In this document: positions 8,396 through 17,900 of the stretch, piece after piece | How the letters are laid out: the number at the start of each line of letters is the position of its first letter | Numbering within the stretch: position 1 is the first letter of the stretch | NCBI RefSeq assembly: GCF_006538725.1 | Contig: NZ_BJLQ01000005.1 | Coordinates: 1 to 64,000, forward strand | DNA length: 64,000 bases | Origin: Cellulomonas gelida | Lineage (GTDB): Bacteria; Actinomycetota; Actinomycetes; Actinomycetales; Cellulomonadaceae | Reading direction: 5' to 3' | The notes under the pieces: generated by a model | What the model was told of the DNA's origin: nothing | Database searches by the model: none | The model's input: only the letters and a program-made list of their open reading frames with translations | Position numbers and translations under genes: made by a program

Positions 8396-8784
8396 TCGTC
8401 GTCCGCGGTGCCGTCACCGCCGCGCGCGTCCTCGGGGAGCTCGATCAGCGGGCAGTCCTTCCACAGTCGCTCGAGCGCGTAGTAGACGCGGTCCTCGGCG
8501 TGCTGCACGTGGACGACGATGTCGCCGAAGTCGATCAGCACCCACCGCCCGCTGGCCTTGCCCTCGCGACGCACCGGCTTGGAACCGAGCTTGTACAGCG
8601 CCTCCTCGACGGCGTCGACGATCGCGCCGACCTGCCGCTCGTTCGTCCCGGACGCGATGAGGAACACGTCCGTCAGGACGAGCTGCTCGCTCACGTCGAG
8701 CGCGATGATCTCCTGCGCCTTGAGGTCGGACGCTGCACGGGCAGCGGCGATGGCGAGCTCGACGGCACGTTCGGTGGCGGTCAC
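8392..8784 (-). CDS. rsfS: Ribosome silencing factor RsfS
   Basis: A 130-residue RsfS/Iojap protein that binds ribosomal protein L14 (uL14) on the 50S subunit and blocks joining with 30S when nutrients are low. Signature stretches are visible: KAQEIIALDVSEQLVLTDVF, then LIASGTNERQVGAI, GRWVLIDFGDIVVHVQH and YYALERLWKDCP. The GTG start has a good AAGGAG Shine-Dalgarno. It lies downstream of nadD, as in most bacteria, with the Pro/Ala-rich membrane protein gene between. Confidence 0.97.
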   Translation of the reverse strand: MTATERAVELAIAAARAASDLKAQEIIALDVSEQLVLTDVFLIASGTNERQVGAIVDAVEEALYKLGSKPVRREGKASGRWVLIDFGDIVVHVQHAEDRVYYALERLWKDCPLIELPEDARGGDGTADDE

Positions 8785-8809
8785 GGATCTCCTTGTGTCG
8801 GGGGCGGGC

Positions 8810-10189
8810 TCAGGCGCTCGGCCCGGCCCTCGGTGCGGTCGTGACGATGCTGAGCGCGCTCGAGGCGGCGCTCGCCCCGTCGTTGGCCTTGGTATAGAGC
8901 AGGACGAGCAGGAAGCCGAGCACGAACGCCACGAGGGCCAGCACGATCAGGTGCAGCCAGGTGTACGGGTGGCGCGGACGGGACTCGACCTCGTCGTCCT
9001 CGTCGTCGTCGTGCTCAGCGCCCGGGACAGGGGCGAAGGGTCGCTCCGACTCGGTGGCCGCGCTCACGGGCGTCGCACCCCACGCCGGCACGGCGGGCTG
9101 GTCCGGCTCGGGCGCGGCCGGCGCCGCGGGAGTCGGGGTCCACCCCGCGCCGGCGCCCGGGGCCCAGGTCCCGGCCGGTGCTGCGGCGGGAGCCGCCTGC
9201 GCGGCAGCTGCAGCGGCCGCCGACGTCGGCGCGAACGAGGCCGGTGCCTCGGCGGGCGCGGAGCCGGTGGGCGGCACGGGACTCGAGGTCTGCGGCGGTG
9301 CCGCCGCGGCAGGGTCGGGACGCCACGCGGGCGACGACCAGGACGGTGCCGTGCCCGCAGCCGGCGCGGCCGCGGGCGCCGTCGGGGCGGCCGCCGGCCG
9401 CGAGGTCGACGTGCGCGGCGGGACGCCACCCTGACGAGGCAGCTGCGGCCCGTCGGCGCCGGACTGTGCCGGGCCGGCGGGCGTGCGGCCCGGCACGGGC
9501 GTCGCTGGGGCCGGAGCGGTCGCCGCGCCCGGCCATGCGGACGTCCGCGCCGCGGGCACCACGGGGCTCGGCGCAGCGGGCGCCGCGGCAGGTGCGGCGC
9601 CCGCTGAGGGCGCGGCGGGCTGTCGCGGAGCGCTCGACGGGGCGGGGACCGACCGTGAGCTCGTCGGGTCGAGCATCGTGTCGCGTGCGGACCGGCGCTG
9701 CCGCTCGGCCTGCGGCGTGGGAGCAGGCGCGGACGGGCCGGCCCCGGGAGCCCCGGGAGCGGCCGGCCTGGGCGCGCCCGCCGGCTGGGCCGGGGCCCAC
9801 GCAGGCGCAGCGGCGGGGCGGACGGCGGACGGGCCGGCAGGCGCGGGACGCTGACGACCGTCGGCGGCAGGGCGCGGGGCGGACGGGCCACCCTGTCCAC
9901 CCGACCAACCCGTCGGCGGGGCGGCGGTCGGCGAGACCCGCTGCGGCGCAGGCTGCTGAGCGACCGGCGGAGGCGTGTAGGAGTGCGGCGCCTGCTGGGG
10001 CGACGGGCTCGGCGTGGCGCCGCTCTGCTCGCGGCGTGCGCGACGCGAGCCCGGCACGGGGCCGTCTGCGTGCGGCGTCGCCGCGCCGGCACCGGGCGCT
10101 CGCTCGGGGCTGACGGGGTTCGTCCCCGTCACTCCCTCGTCGCTGCGGTGCAGGTCACGGCGCCGCGGCCGTGCTCCTGGTTCCGTCAT
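8810..10189 (-). CDS. Pro/Ala-rich single-pass membrane protein
   Basis: A 459-residue protein with no recognised catalytic domain. Residues 1-395 are low-complexity, dominated by Ala, Pro, Gly and Ser with scattered basic patches ([10 protein letters not shown]). An acidic stretch [14 protein letters not shown] follows, then one strong transmembrane helix [19 protein letters not shown] near residue 420 and a short tail. It was probably built by repeat expansion. The ATG overlaps the nadD stop (ATGA), so it is co-translated with nadD and sits between nadD and rsfS. The topology is probably a long cytoplasmic N-terminus anchored near the C-terminus. Role unknown; a scaffold is conceivable but not shown. 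Confidence 0.8.
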   Translation of the reverse strand: MTEPGARPRRRDLHRSDEGVTGTNPVSPERAPGAGAATPHADGPVPGSRRARREQSGATPSPSPQQAPHSYTPPPVAQQPAPQRVSPTAAPPTGWSGGQGGPSAPRPAADGRQRPAPAGPSAVRPAAAPAWAPAQPAGAPRPAAPGAPGAGPSAPAPTPQAERQRRSARDTMLDPTSSRSVPAPSSAPRQPAAPSAGAAPAAAPAAPSPVVPAARTSAWPGAATAPAPATPVPGRTPAGPAQSGADGPQLPRQGGVPPRTSTSRPAAAPTAPAAAPAAGTAPSWSSPAWRPDPAAAAPPQTSSPVPPTGSAPAEAPASFAPTSAAAAAAAQAAPAAAPAGTWAPGAGAGWTPTPAAPAAPEPDQPAVPAWGATPVSAATESERPFAPVPGAEHDDDEDDEVESRPRHPYTWLHLIVLALVAFVLGFLLVLLYTKANDGASAASSALSIVTTAPRAGPSA

Positions 10190-10773
10190 GACAAACCTCG
10201 ATACAGCTGGTGCTTCGCGATGTACTGAACGACCCCGTCAGGGACGAGGTACCAGACCGGCTGGCCGGCCCGTGCCCGGGCCCGCACGTCGGTCGAGGAG
10301 ATCGCCAGTGCCGGGATCTCGACCACGTGCACCCGATCCTCCGGCAATCCCTCGATCGAGAGCGCATGCCCGGGACGGGTGACCGCCACGAACTGCGCCA
10401 TCGAGAACAGCTCCTGGGCATCCTTCCACGTCAGGATCTGTGCGATCGCGTCGGCACCGGTGATGAAGAAGATCTCGGCACCCGGACGCTGCGCCTTGAG
10501 GTCCCGGAGCGTGTCCACGGTGAACGTCACACCGCCACGGTCGATGTCCACGCGGCTGACCGTGAACCGCGGGTTGGACGCCGTCGCGATCACGGTCATC
10601 AGGTAGCGGTGCTCAGCGGGGGTGACGTCCTGGTCCTGCTTGAACGACGGGACGCCCGTCGGCACGAACACGACCTCGTCGAGCCCGAACCGCGCCGCGA
10701 CCTCGCTCGCCGCCACCAGGTGGCCGTGGTGGACGGGATCGAACGTCCCGCCCATCACGCCCAGTCGCGTCAC
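10186..10773 (-). CDS. nadD: Nicotinate-nucleotide adenylyltransferase
   Basis: Transfers AMP from ATP to nicotinate mononucleotide in NAD biosynthesis. The 195-residue protein opens with [19 protein letters not shown], which contains the nucleotidyltransferase HxGH motif. It ends with the second signature [13 protein letters not shown] (about residues 153-165). GTG 10773 gives the usual N-terminus; a GTG five codons upstream (10788) is also in frame. Upstream the 51-residue membrane peptide ends 20 bases away. Downstream it overlaps the Pro/Ala-rich gene by 4 bases. Confidence 0.96.
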   Translation of the reverse strand: MTRLGVMGGTFDPVHHGHLVAASEVAARFGLDEVVFVPTGVPSFKQDQDVTPAEHRYLMTVIATASNPRFTVSRVDIDRGGVTFTVDTLRDLKAQRPGAEIFFITGADAIAQILTWKDAQELFSMAQFVAVTRPGHALSIEGLPEDRVHVVEIPALAISSTDVRARARAGQPVWYLVPDGVVQYIAKHQLYRGLS

Positions 10774-10793
10774 CTGCCGACCGAGCACGCCGG

Positions 10794-10949
10794 TCAGTGA
10801 CGGGTGCCGACGAGGCGGAACGCGTACGTGAACAGCAGCATCGCAACCAGTCCGACGAACGCCCCGATCCCGAAGACGATCGGAGGGAACGGCAGCTCGT
10901 GCGCCTTCTCGGCGGCTTCCTCGGCGGCGACGATCAAGGCGGCGTGCAC
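10794..10949 (-). CDS. 51-residue membrane peptide upstream of nadD
   Basis: A very small gene with an excellent ribosome-binding site (GGAGGACC, 7 bases before GTG 10949). It encodes [20 protein letters not shown], then one hydrophobic helix ([21 protein letters not shown]) and a basic tail (RLVGTRH). The N-terminal Glu/Ala helix is amphipathic. Similar tiny proteins are annotated next to nadD in many actinobacteria. No function is known to me; a small membrane-bound regulator or stabiliser is a guess. Probably co-transcribed with nadD. Confidence 0.8.
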   Translation of the reverse strand: MHAALIVAAEEAAEKAHELPFPPIVFGIGAFVGLVAMLLFTYAFRLVGTRH

Positions 10950-11148
10950 GGCGGTCCTCCGGGTGCTCGAGTAAGTGCTGACTGGTGCGGCGCGACTCTC
11001 GCAGTACGTGAGCCGAGCGGTATCGATTGTCGCACGCCGCACCACGACCGCGGGGCCGGGTGGGCACGCGTGTGCAGGTGGACGCCCGTCGTGACCCTGC
11101 ACACGGTCCGTCGGGCGGTGGGACGTGCGACGAGTCGCAGGGCGCCGC

Positions 11149-12291
11149 TCAGGCCTGCCGACGCCGTACGAGCACGAGGTCGTCGCGGTGCACGAGCTCG
11201 CGGTCGTAGCCGGCGCCCAGCTCGCGCCGCAGGTCGTGCGTCGACCGTCCGAGCAGGCTCGGCACCTCGTCGGCGCCGAACGCCACGAGGCCTCGCGCCA
11301 CGACGCGACCGTCCGGCGCGACGATCTCGACCGGGTCGCCCGCCTCGAACGTCCCCTCGACGGCGGTGACGCCCGCGGGCAGCAGCGAGGTCCGCCGCTC
11401 GACGACCGCACGCACGGCACCCTCGTCCAGCACGAGTCGACCCCGCATCCGGGCGGCGTGCGCGAGCCACAGGAGCCGGATGGGCTTGCGGCGGCCCGTC
11501 GCGGCGAACCAGGTACCCACGTCGTCGCCCTCGAGCGCCTGGGCGGCCTGTGCGGCGGACGTGAGCACCACCGGGATGCCCGACCCGGTCGCGATGGCGA
11601 CGGACTCCAGCTTGGTCACCATGCCCCCGGTGCCGACGGCGGAGCCGCGCCGCGAGACGTCGACGCCCTCGAGGTCCCGAGGGCCGTCCACCCGCGCGAT
11701 CCGCCGCGAGCCGGGCTGCGACGGCGCGGCCGTGTACAGCGCGTCGACGTCGGTGAGCAGGACGAGCGCGTCGGCGTGCACGAGGTGCGAGACGAGCGCC
11801 GCCAGGCGGTCGTTGTCCCCGAACCGGATCTCGTCGGTCGCGACCGCGTCGTTCTCGTTGATGATCGGCACGACGCCGAGGTCGAGCAGCCGGGTCAGGG
11901 CGCGGTGCGCGTTGCGGTAGTGCCCGCGACGCACGGTGTCGTCCGCAGTCAGCAGCACCTGCCCGACGCGCAGCCCGTGGTCCGCGAACGCCTTGGTGTA
12001 GTGCGCGACGAGCAGCCCCTGCCCCACCGACGCGGCGGCCTGCTGGGTCGCCAGGTCCCGCGGCCGCGCCGCGAGGCCGAGCGGGCCGATCGCCGCGGCG
12101 ATCGCACCCGACGAGACGAGGACGACCTGCCCGCCGGCCGCGCGCCGCGCCGCGAGCACGTCGACGAGCGCACGCAGGCGGTCCGGGTCCAGCCGCCCGT
12201 CCGGGCTCGTGAGCGACGACGACCCGACCTTGACGACGACCCGGCCGGCCGAGCCGAGCTCGGAGCGTGCGATCAAGGCAGCAGCGGTCAC
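11149..12291 (-). CDS. proB: Glutamate 5-kinase
   Basis: Phosphorylates L-glutamate at the gamma carboxyl, the first step of proline synthesis, and is usually feedback-inhibited by proline. The 380-residue protein has the amino-acid-kinase fold: VVVKVGSSSLTS (about 18-29), VVLVSSGAIAA (about 56-66), the INENDAVATDEIRFGDNDRL substrate loop (about 144-163) and GTGGMVTKL. A C-terminal PUA domain follows from about residue 290. The GTG at 12291 starts it. No proA follows; instead there are 199 bases and then the small membrane peptide. Confidence 0.97.
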   Translation of the reverse strand: MTAAALIARSELGSAGRVVVKVGSSSLTSPDGRLDPDRLRALVDVLAARRAAGGQVVLVSSGAIAAAIGPLGLAARPRDLATQQAAASVGQGLLVAHYTKAFADHGLRVGQVLLTADDTVRRGHYRNAHRALTRLLDLGVVPIINENDAVATDEIRFGDNDRLAALVSHLVHADALVLLTDVDALYTAAPSQPGSRRIARVDGPRDLEGVDVSRRGSAVGTGGMVTKLESVAIATGSGIPVVLTSAAQAAQALEGDDVGTWFAATGRRKPIRLLWLAHAARMRGRLVLDEGAVRAVVERRTSLLPAGVTAVEGTFEAGDPVEIVAPDGRVVARGLVAFGADEVPSLLGRSTHDLRRELGAGYDRELVHRDDLVLVRRRQA

Positions 12292-12378
12292 GTGCGCATT
12301 CTGCCTCTCCGTGCAGCCTCACCGTCCCCGCGCCCGAGTCGCGGACCGATCCGCGATCCGGCGCCGGGTTCGTCCTGC

Positions 12379-13896
12379 TCAGTCCTTGTCCGGGTCCGTC
12401 CAGACGCCGTGCTGCCGCTCGGTCCACAGCTCGGCGCGCGCCGCCGCCTTGGCGTCCATGCGCTCCTTGAACTCGGTGCGCTTCTCGCCGCGGGTCGGCC
12501 GCGAGTGGTCGTCGAGGCGGGCGTCGGTACCGCGGCGGCCGAGCAGCTCGGCGCCCGTGATGAGCGTCGGCTCCCAGTCGAACACCACGGAGTTGGAGTC
12601 GGGACCGATCCGTACCTCGTCACCCGCGACGGCACCCGCTGCGTACAGACGCTCCTCGACCCCCAGCCGGGCGAGGCGGTCGGCCAGGTAGCCCACGGCC
12701 TCGTCGTTGTTGAAGTCCGTCTGGCGCACCCAGCGCTCGGGCTTCTCGCCGCGGACGTGGAACCACACCGAGCCGCCCTCCTCGCGACGCTTCACGGTGA
12801 ACCCCGCGTCGTCGACCGCGCGCGGCCGCAGGACGACGCGCGTCGCCTCGGGCGCGGGCGCGTCCCGACGAGCCTTCGCGACCATCTCGGCGAGCGCGAA
12901 CGTCAGCGGCCGGAGGCCCTCGTGGCTCGCGGTCGAGACCTCGAACACGCGCAGCCCACGCGCCTCGAGCTCGGGGCGGACGAGCTCGGCGAGCTCGCGT
13001 GCCTCGGGCACGTCGATCTTGTTGAGGACGACGACGCGCGGGCGCTCAGTCAGCGGAACGCGGCCACCCTCGATCGACAGGTCCCCCGCGTACGCCGCAA
13101 GCTCCGCCTCGATCACGTCGAGGTCGGAGATCGGGTCACGGCCAGGCTCGAGCGTCGCGCAGTCGAGCACGTGCACGAGCACCGCGCACCGCTCGACGTG
13201 GCGCAGGAACTCCAGGCCGAGCCCGCGCCCCTCGGAGGCGCCCGGGATGAGACCCGGCACGTCGGCGACGGTGTAGCGCGCGTCGCCCGCCTGCACCACG
13301 CCCAGGTTGGGCACCAGCGTGGTGAACGGGTAGTCGGCGATCTTGGGCCGCGCCGCGGAGATCGCGGCGACCAGGCTGGACTTGCCCGCGCTGGGGTAGC
13401 CCACCAGTGCGACGTCGGCGATCGTCTTGAGCTCGAGGACGACGTCCGCGCTCGAACCCGGCTCGCCGAGCAGCGCGAAGCCGGGCGCCTTGCGACGCGG
13501 CGAGGCCAACGCGGCGTTCCCGAGCCCACCGCGGCCGCCCGCCGCCACCACGTACTGCGCGCCGACGCCGACGAGGTCGGCGAGGACCTCGCCGTCGGGC
13601 GACTTCACGACCGTGCCGTCCGGCACGCCGAGGACCAGGTCCTCGCCCGTGGAGCCCGCGCGGTGGTCGCCCATCCCCTGCGTGCCCGAGGGCGCGTGGC
13701 GGTGCGGCAGGTGGTGGAACTCGAGCAGCGTGGTGATCTGCGGGTCGACCGCGAGGATCACCGACCCGCCGTTGCCGCCGTTGCCCCCGTCGGGGCCGGC
13801 GAGCGGCTTGAACTTCTCGCGGTGGATGGACGCGCAGCCGTGCCCACCGTCACCACCGGTCGCGTGCAGCACCACGCGGTCGACGAACGTCGCCAT
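12379..13896 (-). CDS. obgE: GTPase Obg/CgtA
   Basis: An essential ribosome-associated GTPase acting in 50S maturation and stress signalling. The 505-residue protein has the glycine-rich Obg fold (residues 1-158, with [13 protein letters not shown]). The G domain carries G1 [11 protein letters not shown] (about 167-177), G3 DVPGLIPGA and G4 NKID. The C-terminal OCT domain extends from about residue 340 with an extra basic tail. The ATG at 13896 has a strong AGGAGG site. It lies downstream of rpmA but a hairpin separates them. Confidence 0.97.
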   Translation of the reverse strand: MATFVDRVVLHATGGDGGHGCASIHREKFKPLAGPDGGNGGNGGSVILAVDPQITTLLEFHHLPHRHAPSGTQGMGDHRAGSTGEDLVLGVPDGTVVKSPDGEVLADLVGVGAQYVVAAGGRGGLGNAALASPRRKAPGFALLGEPGSSADVVLELKTIADVALVGYPSAGKSSLVAAISAARPKIADYPFTTLVPNLGVVQAGDARYTVADVPGLIPGASEGRGLGLEFLRHVERCAVLVHVLDCATLEPGRDPISDLDVIEAELAAYAGDLSIEGGRVPLTERPRVVVLNKIDVPEARELAELVRPELEARGLRVFEVSTASHEGLRPLTFALAEMVAKARRDAPAPEATRVVLRPRAVDDAGFTVKRREEGGSVWFHVRGEKPERWVRQTDFNNDEAVGYLADRLARLGVEERLYAAGAVAGDEVRIGPDSNSVVFDWEPTLITGAELLGRRGTDARLDDHSRPTRGEKRTEFKERMDAKAAARAELWTERQHGVWTDPDKD

Positions 13897-13980
13897 GGTG
13901 GACCTCCTGGGGTGTCGGGAGCAGTGGACTACTCGTGTCGATCATGCGCCCGCGGCGGGCCGCGACGACCGACAACATGA

Positions 13981-14014
13981 CGAAGGGGCGCACCGAGTGC
14001 GGTGCGCCCCTTCG
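13981..14014 (-). terminator. Terminator hairpin between rpmA and obgE
   Basis: A 14-bp perfect inverted repeat (13981-13994 and 14001-14014) with a 6-base loop, 26 bases after the rpmA stop and 84 bases before the obgE start. It probably ends most rplU-rpmA transcripts and lowers obgE expression relative to the ribosomal proteins. Confidence 0.75.
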
Positions 14015-14040
14015 CGTCGCTGAACGCGTCAGCGAAAGAC

Positions 14041-14298
14041 TCAGACCTCGGCGGCCACGATGTCGATGACCTTGCGGCCACGGCGCGTGCCGAACTGGAC
14101 CGCACCGGCGGCCAGCGCGAACAGCGTGTCGTCGCCACCGCGACCGACGTTGTTGCCGGGGTGGAAGTGCGTGCCGCGCTGGCGGACGAGGATCTCGCCG
14201 GCCTTGACGACCTGGCCACCGAAGCGCTTCACGCCCAGGCGCTGGGCGTTCGAGTCGCGACCGTTGCGCGAGGAGCTCGCGCCCTTCTTGTGTGCCAT
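14041..14298 (-). CDS. rpmA: 50S ribosomal protein L27
   Basis: An 85-residue L27 (bL27), which reaches the peptidyl-transferase centre with its N-terminus. The start [20 protein letters not shown] is the canonical uncleaved form: it begins directly with AHKKG and lacks the Firmicute prepeptide. The family blocks [17 protein letters not shown] and [14 protein letters not shown] are intact. It is the second gene of the rplU-rpmA operon, 64 bases after rplU. Confidence 0.98.
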   Translation of the reverse strand: MAHKKGASSSRNGRDSNAQRLGVKRFGGQVVKAGEILVRQRGTHFHPGNNVGRGGDDTLFALAAGAVQFGTRRGRKVIDIVAAEV

Positions 14299-14362
14299 GA
14301 CGAACCTGCTCTCGGGTTGCTCAGACTTTGTCGCTGCAGCCGCGGCGTGCCGCGGCGCGAGA

Positions 14363-14683
14363 TCACTTGATGCCGGTGACCTTGAGGCGGGTCAGCGCCT
14401 GGCGGTGACCCTGACGCTTGCGGTAGCCGGTCTTGTTCTTGTACTTGAGGATGTCGATCTTCGGGCCCTTCTCGTCCCGGACGACCTCCGCCGTGACCTT
14501 GACCTTGGCGAGCGCACCCGCGTCGGTCGTCACCTTCTCGCCGTCCACGAGCAGCAGCGCCGGCAGCTCGACGGTCGAACCCGCCTGGGCGGCGAGACGG
14601 TCGACGACGACGATGTCGCCCACGGCGACCTTCTCCTGGCGGCCGCCGGCCTTCACGATCGCGTACACCACGTTGCTGCTCAT
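14363..14683 (-). CDS. rplU: 50S ribosomal protein L21
   Basis: A 106-residue L21 (bL21) that binds 23S rRNA. Motifs include [18 protein letters not shown] at the N-terminus and the C-terminal [15 protein letters not shown] with LTRLKVTGI. The ATG at 14683 (MSSNVVYAI) is chosen because upstream in-frame sequence looks non-coding. It is the first gene of the operon and has a roughly 150-base leader from a good promoter. Confidence 0.97.
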   Translation of the reverse strand: MSSNVVYAIVKAGGRQEKVAVGDIVVVDRLAAQAGSTVELPALLLVDGEKVTTDAGALAKVKVTAEVVRDEKGPKIDILKYKNKTGYRKRQGHRQALTRLKVTGIK

Positions 14684-14840
14684 CTCTGCTCGTCGAACTG
14701 CTCGGTCCAAAGTTCGCCGGTGCCCGCCTGCGCCCGCGCACGTCCCTCTACGTCCGGTGAGGACCGGTGCCGTGGGGGTGTCGCGTCGGCGCCTTGATGG
14801 CGGCACACATGACTAGCGCGCGTAGACGCGCCGGTGTTCT

Positions 14841-14869
14841 AGGGTACGGACCCCACGCCGCACGGTCAA
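14841..14869 (-). promoter_or_regulatory. rplU-rpmA promoter
   Basis: On the minus strand TTGACC (14869-14864) and TACCCT (14846-14841) are separated by exactly 17 bases, a near-consensus housekeeping sigma promoter. Predicted transcription starts near 14834, leaving about 150 bases of leader before rplU. Confidence 0.65.
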
Positions 14870-14903
14870 ACCTGACCGACGTGAGGTACGCCCCTCCCTG
14901 CCG

Positions 14904-17900
14904 TCAGTCCTCGGCGTCCTGCTCCGACTCGTCGGAGTCGAACGTCACGAACACCGACGGGTCCACAGGCGTGAGCTCGAGGTGCTCCTCCTGCGCGCCC
15001 GTGCCACGCAGCGTCGCGAGCTCAGCGAGCACGTCGAGCGTCGGCTGCGTGTGCCCGGCGCCCGCCGCTCCCGTGTCGACCGGCTGGGCGCCTGCGGGTT
15101 CCGCGACAGTGTGCTCGTCGTCGGCCGCCTGGACGTCCGTGGCGCCGGCGTCCGGCTCCGGCGTGCCGTGCTCGACAACGGGCCCGTCCTGCGGGCGCAC
15201 GTCACCGGGCTGCTCGTCCGCCGGGTGCTGGTCGTGCAGCTCGTGAGCGTGCGCGGCCGCGGCCGCGATCGTCGCGAGCGTGGCCGTGACCGCCGCACGC
15301 TCCTGCGGCAGCACGGGGACCGGGGCGTGCGCGGCGGGTGCGGGCTCCTTCGCACCGCGCTTGCGACGCGAGCGCTTCGGCTCGTCGGCCGACGGCGCAG
15401 GCTGCTGCGGAGCACCGGAGTCCGGGCGCGCGTTCTTCTCGACCGGGTCGCTGTGCACGATGAACCCACGGCCGTGGCAGTGCTCGCACGTCTCCGAGAA
15501 CGCCTCGACCAGGCCCTGGCCGACGCGCTTGCGCGTCATCTGGACCAGGCCGAGCGAGGTCACCTCGGCGACCTGGTGCTTGGTCCGGTCGCGCCCGAGG
15601 CACTCGACCAGACGCCGCAGGACCAGGTCACGGTTCGACTCGAGCACCATGTCGATGAAGTCGATGACGATGATGCCGCCGATGTCGCGCAGCCTCAGCT
15701 GGCGCACGATCTCCTCGGCCGCCTCGAGGTTGTTGCGCGTCACGGTCTCCTCGAGCGTGCCGCCCGAACCCGTGAACTTGCCGGTGTTGACGTCGACGAC
15801 CGTCATCGCCTCGGTGCGGTCGATGACGAGCGAGCCGCCCGACGGCAGCCAGACCTTGCGGTCCATGCCCTTGACGAGCTGCTCGTCGATCCGGTGCGCG
15901 GCGAACACGTCGCCCGTGCCGGTGTACTTCGAGACCTTGCGCGCGAGGTCCGGCGCGAGCTCGTCGATGTACGACGAGATCGTCGACCACGCCTCGTCGC
16001 CCTGCACCACGAGCGACGAGAAGTCGTCGTTGAAGATGTCACGGACCACACGGATCGCCATGTCGGGCTCACCCTGGAGCAGCGCCGGCGCGGACGCGGT
16101 CTTCGACTTGGCCTCGATGGCCTCCCACTGCGACTGCAGGCGGGCGATGTCCGCACGCAGCTCGTCCTCGCTCGCGCCCTCGGCCGCGGTGCGCACGATC
16201 ACGCCCGCCGAGTCCGGGACGACCTCGCGCAGGATCTTCTTGAGGCGGTTGCGCTCGGTGTCGGGCAGCTTGCGGCTGATCCCGGTCATGCCGCCGCCCG
16301 GCACGTACACGAGGTAGCGACCGGCGAGGGTCACCTGCGACGTGAGACGCGCGCCCTTGTGGCCGATCGGGTCCTTGGTGACCTGCACCAGCACGGAGTC
16401 GCCCGACTTGAGCGCCTGCTCGATGCGCCGCGGCTGCCCCTCGAGGCCGGCCGCGTCCCAGTTGACCTCGCCCGCGTAGAGGACCGCGTTGCGGCCCTTG
16501 CCGACGTCGACGAACGCCGCCTCCATGCTCGGCAGCACGTTCTGCACGCGGCCCAGGTAGACGTTGCCGACCATCGAGGCCTGCTGCTGGTTCGAGACGT
16601 AGTGCTCGACGAGCACGCCGTCCTCGAGCACCGCGATCTGCATGCGGTTGTGCAGCTCGCGCACGATCATCGAGCGCTCGACCGACTCCCGGCGAGCCAG
16701 GAACTCCGACTCGGTGATGATCTGGCGGCGCCGACCGGCGTCACGCCCCTCGCGACGGCGCTGACGCTTGGCCTCGAGCCGGGTCGAGCCGCGCAGCGCG
16801 GTGACCTCGTCGCTGCCCCGACGACGCGACTCGGCGGGCTCCGACGAGGTCTCCCCCGCACGCGAGCCCCGGCGGCGACGACGACGGCGACGGCTCGAGC
16901 CACCGTCCTCCTGGTCGTCCTCGGCGTCCTGCTCGTCTGCGGCCTCGGAGGGCTCCTCGGACTCGTCGGTCGCGGGGGCCTCGCCGTCCTCGTCACGCTC
17001 GGACGCGTCGGGCCGACGACGGCCACGACCACCCCGGCGGCGACGACGACGCTGCGCCGGCTGGCCGTCGGCCTCGTCCTGCTGGTCGTCGTCCTGGTCG
17101 TCCACCAGCTCGTCGGCCTCGGCGGACTCCGGCGACTCGTCGGCCGGCGCGCCCCCGTCGAGAACGGGCTCGACCTCGTCGTCCTTCGGCTCGTCGCCCA
17201 CGGGCGCCTCGCCGGAGCGCGCCGCGCCACCACGGCCGCGGCGGCCACGCCGGCGGCTCGGCCGCTCCTCGGTCTGCTCCGCGGTCTCGTCCTGGCGCGG
17301 CTCGTCGGTCGCCTCGGGCGCGGCAGACGCCTCGTCCTGCGCGCGCTCGGCGTCGAGCAGCGCCTGACGCGCGGCCTGCGAGATCTCCTCGGGCGAACCC
17401 GCGCTCGAAGTCACGCGACGGCGGCGGGGCCGGGCCTGCGCGGGGTCGGGCGCCTGGAAGAGCAGTGCGGTCGTGGCGAGGCGCGGGGCGACGCGCTCCT
17501 TGGCTGCGGGGGCCGCAGCCTCGACCACGGCGGCCTCGCCCTGAGTCGTCTCGACCCGGATCGTCTCGTCCTGGATCGTCTCGTCCCGGATCGCCGCGTC
17601 CTCGGCCGCCTCGTCCTCGGCAGGCTCGTCCGTCGCCTGGTCCTCGACGGTCGTGTCCGCCGCGGGCGCCGGCTCGTCGGCGGGCGCGCTCGCGCGACGG
17701 CCGCGCCGGCGAGCGGGCTTCTTCTCCGCGGGCGCCTCCTCAGCCACGGGCGCGTCGGCCACAGGGGCGTCACCGGCCGGTGCCGCCGCGACGGGTGCGT
17801 CGCTCGCAGCAGGGAGCTCGATCTCGGGAGCCGCGACCGGGCGAACCGCGGCGCGGCGACGGCGAGCAGGCTTCTCGGGCGCGGCCTCGTCGGCCGCAGG

